Shown here: positions 1-6,154 of the stretch, in pieces
How the letters are laid out: each line of letters starts with the position of its first letter
How positions within the stretch are numbered: the stretch's first letter is position 1
NCBI GenBank assembly: GCA_011321895.1
Contig: DROK01000179.1
Coordinates: forward strand, 1-6,779
Length of the DNA stretch: 6,779 bases
Direction of reading: 5' to 3'
DNA from: Thermodesulfatator atlanticus
GTDB taxonomy: Bacteria; Desulfobacterota; Thermodesulfobacteria; Thermodesulfobacteriales; Thermodesulfatatoraceae
Program-made: the position numbers and the translations under genes
Notes under the pieces: generated by a model
What the model was told of the DNA's origin: nothing
The model's database searches: none
What the model saw: only the letters and a program-made list of their open reading frames with translations

Positions 1-873
1 GTCTTTGCCCTGCTTAACACCCTTTCTTTGCGGCTTTTTCCCGGCATGCGTGTTCTGGTTAAGCCCAACCTGGTCACCTTCCGGCAGGCCCATCTTTCCT
101 GCACCAACGTAAACGTGGTCATAGCGGTTTGTGCTTATCTCAAGGCCAAAGGGGCCCACCCGATAGTGGGCGATTCCCCGGCCTTTGGTTCTCTTAAGCA
201 GGTGGCAAAAAGTTGTGGCCTGGCTCCGCGCCTAGAGGAACTGGGGGTCCCTCTGGTCCCCTTTCGGGAAAAGGTAAAGGTAAGGCTTCCCTGTGGCGTC
301 AAGGTGGGTTTGGCCAGGGAAGCGCTTTCCGTAGATGGCATAATCAACCTTCCCAAATTCAAGGCCCACAACCAGCTACTCCTCACCCTAGCGGTCAAAA
401 ATCTCTTCGGTTGCGTGGTGGGGCTGGAAAAACCCTGGCTTCACGCCTCCATAGGGGATAAGGACGACCTGTTTGCCCAGATGCTCTTTGAAGTGGCCCA
501 AACCCTTCCGGTAATAGCCAACCTGATGGACGCGGTCGAGGCCATGGAGGGCCGCGGGCCTACCGGAGGAAAGAGGGTCAGGCTCTCCTTTCTTGCGGCG
601 GCGCAAGACCCGGTAGCCATGGATACGACTCTCTACCAATCTTTAGGACTTGAACCCGCCCTCGTTCCCCTGTGGCGGGTGGCCCAAAGGGCAGATCACC
701 CGGCGGCCTTCCCCGAAAACGTAAAAGCAGCAGGAATCCCGTCCTTGCCGGCCTTCAAACTTCCTAAAAGGCTTACCCCCATCACCTTCAACCCCTTACG
801 CCTTATGAAGGGCCTTCTCAAGCGTCTTGTCTTACGCCTTTCCGGAAGCTATTCCGGCGGGACAAAAAGTTGA
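1..873 (+). CDS. DUF362 domain protein, 5' end missing
   Basis: The reading frame is open from the first base, and 290 residues are visible before the TGA at 871-873. The N-terminus is missing: family members normally have some 20-40 residues before the PGMRVLVKPNLV segment, which here lies near visible residues 14-25. A TTG at 28 could be read as a start, but it falls inside the conserved domain. Family signatures seen are KPNLV, VGDSPAFGS (about residue 56), INLPKFKAHN (about 115-124) followed by a T...KNLFGCVVG segment, and a C-terminal half with DAVEAMEGRGPTGG and DPVAMDTT. Many DUF362 proteins carry a C-terminal ferredoxin-like 4Fe-4S domain; none is present here, as no CxxCxxC cluster occurs. 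The biochemical role of this subgroup is not established and I assign none. The gene is convergent with the antiporter gene and overlaps it by 25 bp. The family call is secure; the function is unknown. Confidence 0.85.
   Translation, partial: VFALLNTLSLRLFPGMRVLVKPNLVTFRQAHLSCTNVNVVIAVCAYLKAKGAHPIVGDSPAFGSLKQVAKSCGLAPRLEELGVPLVPFREKVKVRLPCGVKVGLAREALSVDGIINLPKFKAHNQLLLTLAVKNLFGCVVGLEKPWLHASIGDKDDLFAQMLFEVAQTLPVIANLMDAVEAMEGRGPTGGKRVRLSFLAAAQDPVAMDTTLYQSLGLEPALVPLWRVAQRADHPAAFPENVKAAGIPSLPAFKLPKRLTPITFNPLRLMKGLLKRLVLRLSGSYSGGTKS
842..857. repeat. Small inverted repeat at convergent gene ends
   Basis: CCGGAA (842-847) and TTCCGG (852-857) form a perfect 6-bp stem around the 4-nt loop GCTA. The antiporter stop codon, TAG on the minus strand (849-851), lies in the loop, and the DUF362 stop is 14 bp further on. 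It sits where transcription from both sides should end. Neither strand has a T-run after the stem, so it is not a canonical intrinsic terminator. It could be a weak bidirectional terminator or 3'-end stabiliser, or chance. Confidence 0.35.
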
Positions 874-2513
874 TAATGCCGGCGGGTAAATTCTTCCAGG
901 TAGCGCTGGATCTCTTCCTCCGGCACCATGTAAAGCCGCAACATGCGGGCAAACATGCTGAGGGCGGTTACCAGTTCGTCTGGGACTACTTCGTCTGCCC
1001 CGAGCTTTAGAAGCAAAGGCATTTCCGCCACAAATTTGGTCCGGGCCAGGATATAAAGGTCTGGTTTTATGCCTTTGGCCACGTTTACTATGGCCCGGGC
1101 TGCCTTGCTGTCCGGGATGGTGATGGCCAAAGCCCTGGCCTTTTCAAGCCCTGCCTGGCGCAGGATGTAATCAAAAGTGGCGTCACCGAAGACGATGGGT
1201 TCCCCTTTGGCCTTTTCTCTACGCACGGTTTCGGGATTCATCTCGATGATAACGTAAGGGATGCCGACCTTTTTGGCGGCGGTACGCAGGGCCTGCCCGG
1301 TGACCCCTAGGCCCACGATGATGAAATGGTTCTCCGGCACCAAGGGGCAGGCCTTTTCGTCAACCTTGCGGGGCAATTTCTGACGCGCCAGTTCTATGAC
1401 CAGAGGGGTCAAAAGCATGGTGAAAATTGAGACGGAAGAGAGTAACTGGAAATGGCTGGCGGTAATGAGTTGGCGCGCCAGGGCCTCCTTGGCGAGGACA
1501 AAGGAGAATTCACCCACCTGAAAGAGGCTGACCCCCACCAGAAAGGCCACGTGTACCGGATAGCCCAGGAGAAAACGCAGGAGGGAAAAGATGAGCCCGC
1601 TTTTTAAGCAAAACACCAGGAGGCTGGCCCCCACGATAAAGAGAAAATTTTGCAGAAAGAACCGGACGTCAAAGAGCATGCCCACGGAGACGAAAAAGAC
1701 ACAGATAAGAAGATCTTTAAAAGGAAGGATATTGGCCGCTATCTGATGGTGGTAAGGTGAGCGGGCCAGGATAAAGCCCGCCAAAAAGGCCCCCAGGGAA
1801 AGAGAAAGGCCAGCCAGATAGGCCGCCAAGGCCACGGAAAAACAAAAGGTAAGGGTGGCCAGGAGAAAGAGTTCCCGGTTCCTGGTGCGGGCCACGAAAT
1901 CCATGAAAAAGCCCAAAACCCAGCGGCCCAGCACGTAAGCGCCCCCCAAAAGGAGCCCGCTTTTGGCAGCCACCAGCCATAACCCTTCATCAAGCCGGAG
2001 TTCTCCGGCCAGCAGGGGTACCAGCAGGATCAGCGGCACCACGGCCAGGTCCTGAAAGAGCAGGATGCCCAGAGAGGCCCGCCCGTGCGGGGTTTCAAGC
2101 TCCCCGCGTTCCTGAAGGAGGGTTAGCACGATGGCGGTGCTGCTCAAAGCCACGTAGGCTCCTACGAAGATAGAAACGGGAAAAGATAGTTTGAAGGCCC
2201 CATAAGCGGCCAGGCTCACCAGGAGCATGGTTAAAAGGATTTGGAGGCTTCCGCCCAAGAGGGCAATCCGCCGCAGGCGGGCCAGGTGGGCCGGTGAAAA
2301 TTCAAGTCCTATGGCAAAAAGGAGGAGGATTACCCCTAATTCCGCAAAGAAATGGACCTCTTCTCCGGCCTCTATCAGGTGGAAGGCATAAGGCCCTATT
2401 AAGGCCCCGGCGATTATAAAGCCGATGATATTCGGGATGCGCAACCGCTGGGCCAGAAGGCTGCTTACGAAAGCGCTTCCCAGAATTACCACCACGTCTG
2501 AAAGCAAGGTCAT
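849..2513 (-). CDS. Kef-type (CPA2) monovalent cation:proton antiporter with RCK_N domain
   Basis: A 554-residue inner-membrane protein expected to exchange K+ or Na+ for H+. Residues 1-385 form the hydrophobic Na+/H+ exchanger domain with about 12 helices. CPA2 hallmarks are GFIIAGALIGP (31-41), LLLFAIGLEF (63-72), SSTAIVL (134-140), the Kef-type FQDLAVVP (153-160) with Asp155 in the ion path, FFVSVGMLFD (273-282) and FQVGEFSFVL (331-340). A cytoplasmic RCK_N (TrkA-N) Rossmann domain follows from about 396, with GLGVTG (401-406) and Glu424 ending the second strand, consistent with NAD(H) binding. There is no RCK_C domain; the chain ends about 35 residues after the Rossmann fold. I chose the ATG at 2513 because GAAGGG lies 10 nt upstream. 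A TTG six codons earlier (2531) has no Shine-Dalgarno sequence. It is the last gene of the operon, 20 bp after the NYN gene. The exact ion and any glutathione-type gating cannot be read from the sequence. Confidence 0.93.
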   Translation of the reverse strand: MTLLSDVVVILGSAFVSSLLAQRLRIPNIIGFIIAGALIGPYAFHLIEAGEEVHFFAELGVILLLFAIGLEFSPAHLARLRRIALLGGSLQILLTMLLVSLAAYGAFKLSFPVSIFVGAYVALSSTAIVLTLLQERGELETPHGRASLGILLFQDLAVVPLILLVPLLAGELRLDEGLWLVAAKSGLLLGGAYVLGRWVLGFFMDFVARTRNRELFLLATLTFCFSVALAAYLAGLSLSLGAFLAGFILARSPYHHQIAANILPFKDLLICVFFVSVGMLFDVRFFLQNFLFIVGASLLVFCLKSGLIFSLLRFLLGYPVHVAFLVGVSLFQVGEFSFVLAKEALARQLITASHFQLLSSVSIFTMLLTPLVIELARQKLPRKVDEKACPLVPENHFIIVGLGVTGQALRTAAKKVGIPYVIIEMNPETVRREKAKGEPIVFGDATFDYILRQAGLEKARALAITIPDSKAARAIVNVAKGIKPDLYILARTKFVAEMPLLLKLGADEVVPDELVTALSMFARMLRLYMVPEEEIQRYLEEFTRRHYQLFVPPE

Positions 2514-2523
2514 TGTGGCGTAA

Positions 2524-2529
2524 CCCTTC
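2524..2529 (-). promoter_or_regulatory. Ribosome binding site of the antiporter gene
   Basis: GAAGGG on the minus strand lies 10 nt before the ATG at 2513 and just after the NYN gene stop. It decides between that ATG and the TTG at 2531, which has no purine-rich stretch in front of it. Confidence 0.5.
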
Positions 2530-2533
2530 AAGT

Positions 2534-3025
2534 TTAGAGTTTGGCCAACTTGGCCAGGCGTTTGCGGGCCTTTTTAGGGAGTTTTTTCGTAGGCCTTGGC
2601 GGTAAATCGAGGGATTCACCTTTTAAGTCTTCGTAGAGGGCGTTTTCCAGCCTGGCCAGGAAATCGCGCCCGGTGATGGAAATGGCGCCGTAAGTTTCCA
2701 CGTAGCTCCTTATTTCCCGGTCGGAGGTGACGACGATGGCCCGTTCTTTTTCCTTGAGCGCCTGTCTTTTGAGATAATCGTCTGCGGTCTCCCCCTGGGC
2801 GGTAAAGACCACCTGGATTCCCTTGATGGTCATCTGGTGGCGGGGCTTCTCGTCGTTCCAGGCGTCAAAGACCACGGTGATACGGTGCCGCCTGACGCGC
2901 TGGTATTGCTGGAGTTTGGCGATAAGGGCCCGGCGGGCCTCCTCCGGGTCTTCCTCCATGAGAAAGGCCAATTCTGGCATCTGGTGCAGGAGGTTGTAGC
3001 CGTCTATCAGGAGGTGGAGGGCCAT
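2534..3025 (-). CDS. YacP-like NYN (PIN-like) domain RNA endonuclease
   Basis: A 163-residue cytoplasmic protein of the YacP/NYN family. Its best-studied member, Bacillus subtilis Rae1 (YacP), is a ribosome-associated endonuclease that cuts mRNA. The fold starts at once with LLIDGYNLLH (5-14). Likely metal-binding acids of the PIN-like centre are Asp8, Asp54 (VVFDAW), Asp82/Asp83 (ETADDYL) and Asp102 (VVTSDREI). The C-terminal 30 residues are a basic tail (KKLPKKARKRLAKLAKL) suited to RNA or ribosome contact. The length fits the family (about 165-175 residues). The ATG at 3025 has AGGGAAG close upstream and lies inside the end of parB (19-bp overlap), so translation is probably coupled. Family and catalytic residues are clear. 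Substrate, and whether it works on ribosomes as Rae1 does, are inference. Sharing an operon with parAB is unexpected and may only reflect co-expression. Confidence 0.88.
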   Translation of the reverse strand: MALHLLIDGYNLLHQMPELAFLMEEDPEEARRALIAKLQQYQRVRRHRITVVFDAWNDEKPRHQMTIKGIQVVFTAQGETADDYLKRQALKEKERAIVVTSDREIRSYVETYGAISITGRDFLARLENALYEDLKGESLDLPPRPTKKLPKKARKRLAKLAKL

Positions 3026-3867
3026 TTTTCTTCCCTTAGCCGGTTAAGAAAGGCCTCGAATTGTTCTGGCGAATAAAATTCTATGGTTAATCTACCCCGC
3101 TTCCCCCGCCAATCAAAACGGACTTTGGTGCCCAGAAGGTCAGCTAATTCCTGTTCCAGGGCCAGGAGGTTCGGGTCTTTGGCGGGTTTGGGGGGTTTTT
3201 CTTTCTTAAGCCCTTTGACCAGGGCCTCGGTTTGGCGGACCGAAAGGCCCCGGCGTATAATCTCGTCTCTTACCCGTTTCATGAGGTGGGGTTCTGCAAG
3301 CGCTAGGAGCGCCCGGGCGTGTCCCGCGGTAAGGCGTTCTGCCAGAAGGTCTTCCTGGATCTCTTCCGGGAGCTTCAAGAGACGTAAGGTATTGGCCACG
3401 GCGGCCCGGCTTTTGCCCACCCGCCTGGCTATTTCCTCCTGGGTGAGGCCGAATTCTTCCATAAGGCGGGCGTATCCCCTGGCCTCTTCAATGGGGTTCA
3501 AATCCTCACGTTGCAGGTTTTCCACAAGGGCCAGTTCCAGGGCCTCCTGGTCTGAAAGTTCTTTGACGATGACCGGGACGTTTTCTACCCCGGCCAGTTT
3601 GGCGGCCTGAAACCGGCGCTCTCCGGCTACCAGTTCGTAAAGCCCCGGGGTGATTTCGCGCACGATGAGGGGCTGAAGGACCCCTTTTTCTTTGATAGAG
3701 GCGGCCAGTTCTTCAAGACCGGCGTCTTTTTTCACGCGGGGTTGGTAGGGGGAAGGTTTTATGGCTTCCAGGGGGCAAAAGAAGATCTGGGGTTCATCCT
3801 GCCAGGACTTTTCCGGAAGCAAGGCCTCAAGGCCCTTTCCCAGGCCGCGTTCTTTACTTTTGGGCAA
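3007..3867 (-). CDS. parB: Chromosome partitioning protein ParB (Spo0J family)
   Basis: A 286-residue parS-binding CTPase clamp that loads at parS, spreads, and stimulates ParA ATP hydrolysis to move replicated origins apart. An N-terminal ParA-contact segment (RGLGKGLEALLPE, 7-19) is followed by the ParB/Srx CTP-binding domain with PYQPR (40-44) and GERRFQAAKLAG (82-93). Next come ENLQREDLNPIEEA (116-129), the parS-reading helix-turn-helix LTQEEIARRVGKSRAAVANT (141-160), a Lys/Pro-rich linker (about 220-231) and a C-terminal dimerisation domain (about 233-286). Length is typical of chromosomal ParB. The start is a TTG at 3867, supported by an excellent AGGGAGGT 5 nt upstream and by the family N-terminus. 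It overlaps parA by 14 bp. The likely binding site lies at the parA start (4636-4649), which suggests feedback on its own operon. Confidence 0.97.
   Translation of the reverse strand: MPKSKERGLGKGLEALLPEKSWQDEPQIFFCPLEAIKPSPYQPRVKKDAGLEELAASIKEKGVLQPLIVREITPGLYELVAGERRFQAAKLAGVENVPVIVKELSDQEALELALVENLQREDLNPIEEARGYARLMEEFGLTQEEIARRVGKSRAAVANTLRLLKLPEEIQEDLLAERLTAGHARALLALAEPHLMKRVRDEIIRRGLSVRQTEALVKGLKKEKPPKPAKDPNLLALEQELADLLGTKVRFDWRGKRGRLTIEFYSPEQFEAFLNRLREEKWPSTS
3030..3036 (-). promoter_or_regulatory. Ribosome binding site of the NYN gene
   Basis: AGGGAAG on the minus strand ends 4 nt before the ATG at 3025 and lies within the last codons of parB. This supports the overlapping start. Confidence 0.5.
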
Positions 3868-4642
3868 AATGGACCTCCCTTTTCAGGATTTCCTGGGCCA
3901 GGGCCATGTAGGCCCGGGCGCCCCGGGAAGAGGCATCGTAGGTAAAAATGGGCTTACCATGGCTGGGGGCTTCGCTCAAGCGGACGTTGCGCGGGATGAC
4001 CGTCTCAAAGACCACCCGTTCAAAATGGCGTCGCACCTCGGCCTCCACCTGACGGGTCAGGCGGTTGCGGGCGTCGTACATGGTGAGCAGGATACCGTAG
4101 AGGAAAAGCCGGGGGTTAAAGCTTTTTTTGACGCGTCTCAGGGTCTGGATGAGTAAACTCAGGCCTTCCAGGGCGTAATACTCGCATTGTAGGGGAATGA
4201 GCACTCCCTGGGCGGCGGTAAGGGCGTTTACCGTAAGCAACCCCAGCGACGGGGGACAATCAATGAAGACGAAACGGAAGGCCGGGGCCAGCTCCGCAAG
4301 GACCCTGGCCAGAAGCCTCTCCCGCCCCGGACGGGAGGCAAGCTCAAGCTCGCTCCCTATAAGGTCTATGGAGGAGGGGAGCACCTTTAGGGAGGGATAA
4401 ACCGTATCTTTGAGGGCTTCCCTGGGGCTGGTCTCGTTTAAAAGGACGTCGTAAAGGGTGGGTCTGGCTGCAGCCAGCCCCAGACCACTGGTTGCGTTGG
4501 CCTGGGGATCAGCGTCGATGAGGAGGACCTTTTGCCCCAGGATGGCCAGGGCGGCGGCCAGGTTTACCGCGGTGGTAGTTTTGCCCACCCCCCCTTTCTG
4601 GTTCGCGACGGCGATGATGCGGCTTGGCGTTTTTTGTTTCAC
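3854..4642 (-). CDS. parA: Chromosome partitioning ATPase ParA (Soj type)
   Basis: A 262-residue deviant-Walker ATPase that binds nucleoid DNA as an ATP dimer and drives segregation of ParB-parS complexes. KGGVGKTT (16-23) carries signature Lys16 and Walker-A Lys21. LIDADPQAN (41-49) is the A' motif, Asp128 in FIDCPPSLG is Walker B, and PRNVRLSEAPSHGKPI (217-232) is the DNA-binding and switch region of chromosomal Soj proteins. There is no N-terminal DNA-binding extension of the kind seen in P1-type plasmid ParA. The start is the GTG at 4642. It is forced, because an in-frame TAG (4649-4651, the stop of the upstream gene) lies only two codons earlier and no other start codon precedes the P-loop. 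No Shine-Dalgarno is visible, so initiation probably relies on termination-reinitiation from the upstream gene. The start codon lies within parS. Confidence 0.97.
   Translation of the reverse strand: MKQKTPSRIIAVANQKGGVGKTTTAVNLAAALAILGQKVLLIDADPQANATSGLGLAAARPTLYDVLLNETSPREALKDTVYPSLKVLPSSIDLIGSELELASRPGRERLLARVLAELAPAFRFVFIDCPPSLGLLTVNALTAAQGVLIPLQCEYYALEGLSLLIQTLRRVKKSFNPRLFLYGILLTMYDARNRLTRQVEAEVRRHFERVVFETVIPRNVRLSEAPSHGKPIFTYDASSRGARAYMALAQEILKREVHFAQK
3873..3880 (-). promoter_or_regulatory. Strong Shine-Dalgarno of parB
   Basis: AGGGAGGT on the minus strand, 5 nt before the TTG codon at 3867 and inside the parA coding region. It is the strongest ribosome binding site in the window and fixes the non-ATG start of parB. 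It would let ParB be translated well even if parA initiation is poor. Confidence 0.75.
4461..4486. repeat. Nested inverted repeats inside parA
   Basis: CTGGCTGCAGCCAG (4464-4477) is a perfect 14-bp palindrome. Overlapping it, GGTCTGG (4461-4467) pairs with CCAGACC (4480-4486) to give an alternative, wider hairpin. Both fall in the parA codons for the Ala-Ala-Ala-Arg-Pro-Thr stretch (residues 57-62). It could form a structure in the mRNA or act as an operator, or it may be a by-product of GC-rich Ala/Leu codons. No function is claimed. Confidence 0.3.
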
Positions 4643-4649
4643 GTGAAAC
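4636..4649. promoter_or_regulatory. parS centromere site overlapping the parA start codon
   Basis: GTTTCACGTGAAAC is a perfect 14-bp palindrome identical to the core of the widely conserved bacterial parS site (Bacillus subtilis consensus TGTTNCACGTGAAACA). In the 16-bp form (4635-4650) only the final base differs, T in place of A. ParB should load here. The site spans the last base of the cyclo-ligase stop codon, the 6-nt spacer and the GTG start of parA. In mRNA the same bases can fold as GUUUC-ACGU-GAAAC, which would place part of the start codon in the loop. It is the only parS-like site in the window. The match and the parAB context make the call strong; autoregulation of parA through it is inference. 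Confidence 0.93.
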
Positions 4650-5392
4650 TACCGTTTAAATTTTTGGGCATAAAGTCTTTTGAGGATGGGTATCGCCTCC
4701 CGTTTTTCTTCGGTCAATTTTTCCCAAATGATACCACGGGGTCGAAGTTTAGGCCCCTGGGGGCGAAAAACTTCTTCCGGTGTGACGATAATGTCAACGG
4801 AAAAATCGTGTTCTTCGAAGGGGACGTGGGCGACGATCTGCAAAGGATGGACGGTGGTGAGGATGGGGGTTTCCGGCCTCAACCGTTGGTACTCGAGCAG
4901 GATGGCCAGTTCCAGCTCGGCAAAACCGCCCCCTTTTCCCAGGCGGATCCCTTCGGGGCTCACGGCCACACAGCCGGTTATGACCAGGTCCATCTCGGGC
5001 ATCTCTTCCGGGGAAACCGGGGTGCCGTATTTGAAGGCCCCCTTGATGGTCGCGGCCCTCATCGGGTGGACTCTAAGGCTTGCCGGGTCCAGTTTAAGAA
5101 AGGGTTTTTCGCTTTTTAGCCTGGGGATTGCCATAAAGAGGGTTTTGCCGGTAAGCAGGGCCTTCACCCTCAGGGGAAACTGGGGAGAGTCCGGGTTTAC
5201 TTTGATGAAGCAGGCCTTTTGGAAGCATTCCTGCCGGGCAGCCAGTTCCGCGGCGGCTTCGGCCCCCACAAAATTGGGGATCCGCCCGAAGGCTCCGGGA
5301 AAACGGGCCACCCCGGCCTCGGTCAATTTTTGCCATACCTCTTCGCGCAATTTCTTTTTGAGCTCTTTAACCTCTGTTAAACTTTGGCCCAT
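4649..5392 (-). CDS. 5-formyltetrahydrofolate cyclo-ligase-like protein (MTHFS, divergent type)
   Basis: A 247-residue cytoplasmic protein of the 5-formyltetrahydrofolate cyclo-ligase family, whose members use ATP to convert 5-formyl-THF to 5,10-methenyl-THF. It carries GRIPNF (36-41), the substrate-side segments [12 protein letters not shown] (64-75) and MAIPRL (87-92), the phosphate-binding [16 protein letters not shown] (150-165, here Gly-Lys-Gly-Gly-Gly-Phe) and a C-terminal VHPLQIV...[17 protein letters not shown] block (181-209). The length (about 190 residues in classical enzymes) and the GRIPNF segment place it with the longer type found in archaea and in eukaryotic MTHFSD, where activity is less certain. 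The ATG at 5392 overlaps the rlpA start and has no clear Shine-Dalgarno. A TTG at residue 15 is an alternative. It is the first gene of the parAB operon, 6 bp upstream of parA and in the same frame. Confidence 0.8.
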   Translation of the reverse strand: MGQSLTEVKELKKKLREEVWQKLTEAGVARFPGAFGRIPNFVGAEAAAELAARQECFQKACFIKVNPDSPQFPLRVKALLTGKTLFMAIPRLKSEKPFLKLDPASLRVHPMRAATIKGAFKYGTPVSPEEMPEMDLVITGCVAVSPEGIRLGKGGGFAELELAILLEYQRLRPETPILTTVHPLQIVAHVPFEEHDFSVDIIVTPEEVFRPQGPKLRPRGIIWEKLTEEKREAIPILKRLYAQKFKR

Positions 5393-6104
5393 GAAGAAAA
5401 AGGCCCTGGCCTTAAGTTTTTTGTTTCTCCTCTGGGGGTGCGCCCCCGAACAACCGCAGCTTATCAGGAAAACTTATCCCCCAAAAGTCCCGCCAACCCA
5501 GCGCCCTTACCGGGTGGGTAAAAAGGTTTATTATCCCTTACCTTCGGCCCGGGGCTACGTAGAGGAAGGCATTGCTTCCTGGTACGGCCCGGGGTTTCAC
5601 GGGCGCCGGACGGCCAGCGGCGAGCGCTACAACATGTACGCCTTTACCGCGGCCCACAAGCTGTTGCCCATGGGGACCAAGGTTTTGGTGATCAACCTGG
5701 AAAACGGCCGCCGTACGGTGGTACGCATCAATGACCGGGGGCCTTTTGTAAAGGGTCGTATCATTGATCTTTCCTACGCCGCCGCCCGGGCCCTGGGGAT
5801 GCACCGAAAGGGCACGGCCCGGGTCCGCATCATCGCCCTTTCCGAAGATGAGGGAGGCAAGATCCTCTGGAGTAAAGAAAAATTTTACATCCAGGTAGGG
5901 GCCTTCAAGAGTTACGCCAACGCGGTTCGGCTCAAGCAAAAACTGGCCCGCCGCTACCCGTTGGTCACCATAGAACCCTATCAAAAAGATGGTCAGACTT
6001 ATTACCGGGTCCAGGTGTTTGCCGCTCAGGACCTGAACGAAGCCAGAAAACAGCTGGCTTCACTTGAAAAAATTTTCCCTCAGGCCTTTTTGGTGGCCCG
6101 CTAA
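5391..6104 (+). CDS. rlpA: RlpA, septal lytic transglycosylase lipoprotein with SPOR domain
   Basis: A 237-residue lipoprotein that cleaves glycan strands lacking stem peptides at the division septum. A signal peptide (KKK, then a hydrophobic stretch) ends in LLWGC, with Cys17 as the lipidated residue; Ala18 fits outer-membrane sorting. The double-psi beta-barrel domain (about 57-147) starts with [19 protein letters not shown] and contains Glu78, His89 and Asp115 (RINDRGPF), matching the catalytic Glu, His and Asp of Pseudomonas RlpA. A SPOR domain (about 163-237, [14 protein letters not shown] onward) should bind denuded septal peptidoglycan. The frame stays open far upstream, but the signal peptide fixes the start at the ATG at 5391. 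The start codon overlaps that of the divergent cyclo-ligase gene, and no Shine-Dalgarno is seen, so a leaderless mRNA is possible. rnc follows after 39 bp, probably co-transcribed. Confidence 0.95.
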   Translation: MKKKALALSFLFLLWGCAPEQPQLIRKTYPPKVPPTQRPYRVGKKVYYPLPSARGYVEEGIASWYGPGFHGRRTASGERYNMYAFTAAHKLLPMGTKVLVINLENGRRTVVRINDRGPFVKGRIIDLSYAAARALGMHRKGTARVRIIALSEDEGGKILWSKEKFYIQVGAFKSYANAVRLKQKLARRYPLVTIEPYQKDGQTYYRVQVFAAQDLNEARKQLASLEKIFPQAFLVAR

Positions 6105-6113
6105 GGGTTGCTT

Positions 6114-6154
6114 TCCCTTTCGGGCTGATTATTCCTCTTGGGTATGGAAAGGGA
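6114..6154 (+). repeat. Inverted repeat spanning the rnc start
   Basis: TCCCTTTC (6114-6121) is complementary to GAAAGGGA (6147-6154), an 8-bp perfect stem closing a 25-nt loop. The second arm begins immediately after the rnc ATG, so the hairpin would hold the start codon in a loop. Escherichia coli RNase III cuts a hairpin in its own leader to lower its expression. A similar role here is speculation, and an 8-bp match at this distance could be chance. Confidence 0.3.

Noticed and set aside
1472..1481. TGGCGCGCCA palindrome in the antiporter gene
   Set aside because: A short GC-rich palindrome encoding Ala-Arg codons; no partner sites and no context suggesting function.
1544..1559. CACGTG core (1549-1554) resembling a second parS
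   Set aside because: Flanks read GGC...TAC rather than GTTT...AAAC, so only the central hexamer matches, and it lies in antiporter codons.
1739..1993. Overlapping minus-strand frames rich in Trp, Pro and Gly within the antiporter gene
   Set aside because: They are out-of-frame shadows of the transmembrane region; composition is implausible and no ribosome binding site is present.
3518..3526. TTTTCCACA, one mismatch from the DnaA box TTATCCACA
   Set aside because: It is a single isolated match within the conserved ENLQ codons of parB, with no cluster and no AT-rich region, so there is no support for an origin here.
5358..5383. TTGAGC and TAAACT as a sigma-70 promoter for rlpA
   Set aside because: The spacing is 14 bp rather than about 17, and both boxes are imperfect; mentioned only as a possible -10 in the finding on divergent starts.
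4680..5390. Long open plus-strand frame continuous with rlpA, which would give a 474-residue protein
   Set aside because: It is the antisense shadow of the cyclo-ligase gene. The lipoprotein signal beginning at 5391 shows where RlpA really starts.
6103..6119. AAGGG / CCCTT hairpin after rlpA as a terminator
   Set aside because: Only a 5-bp stem with a 7-nt loop, followed by TCGGG rather than a T-run; too weak to call.
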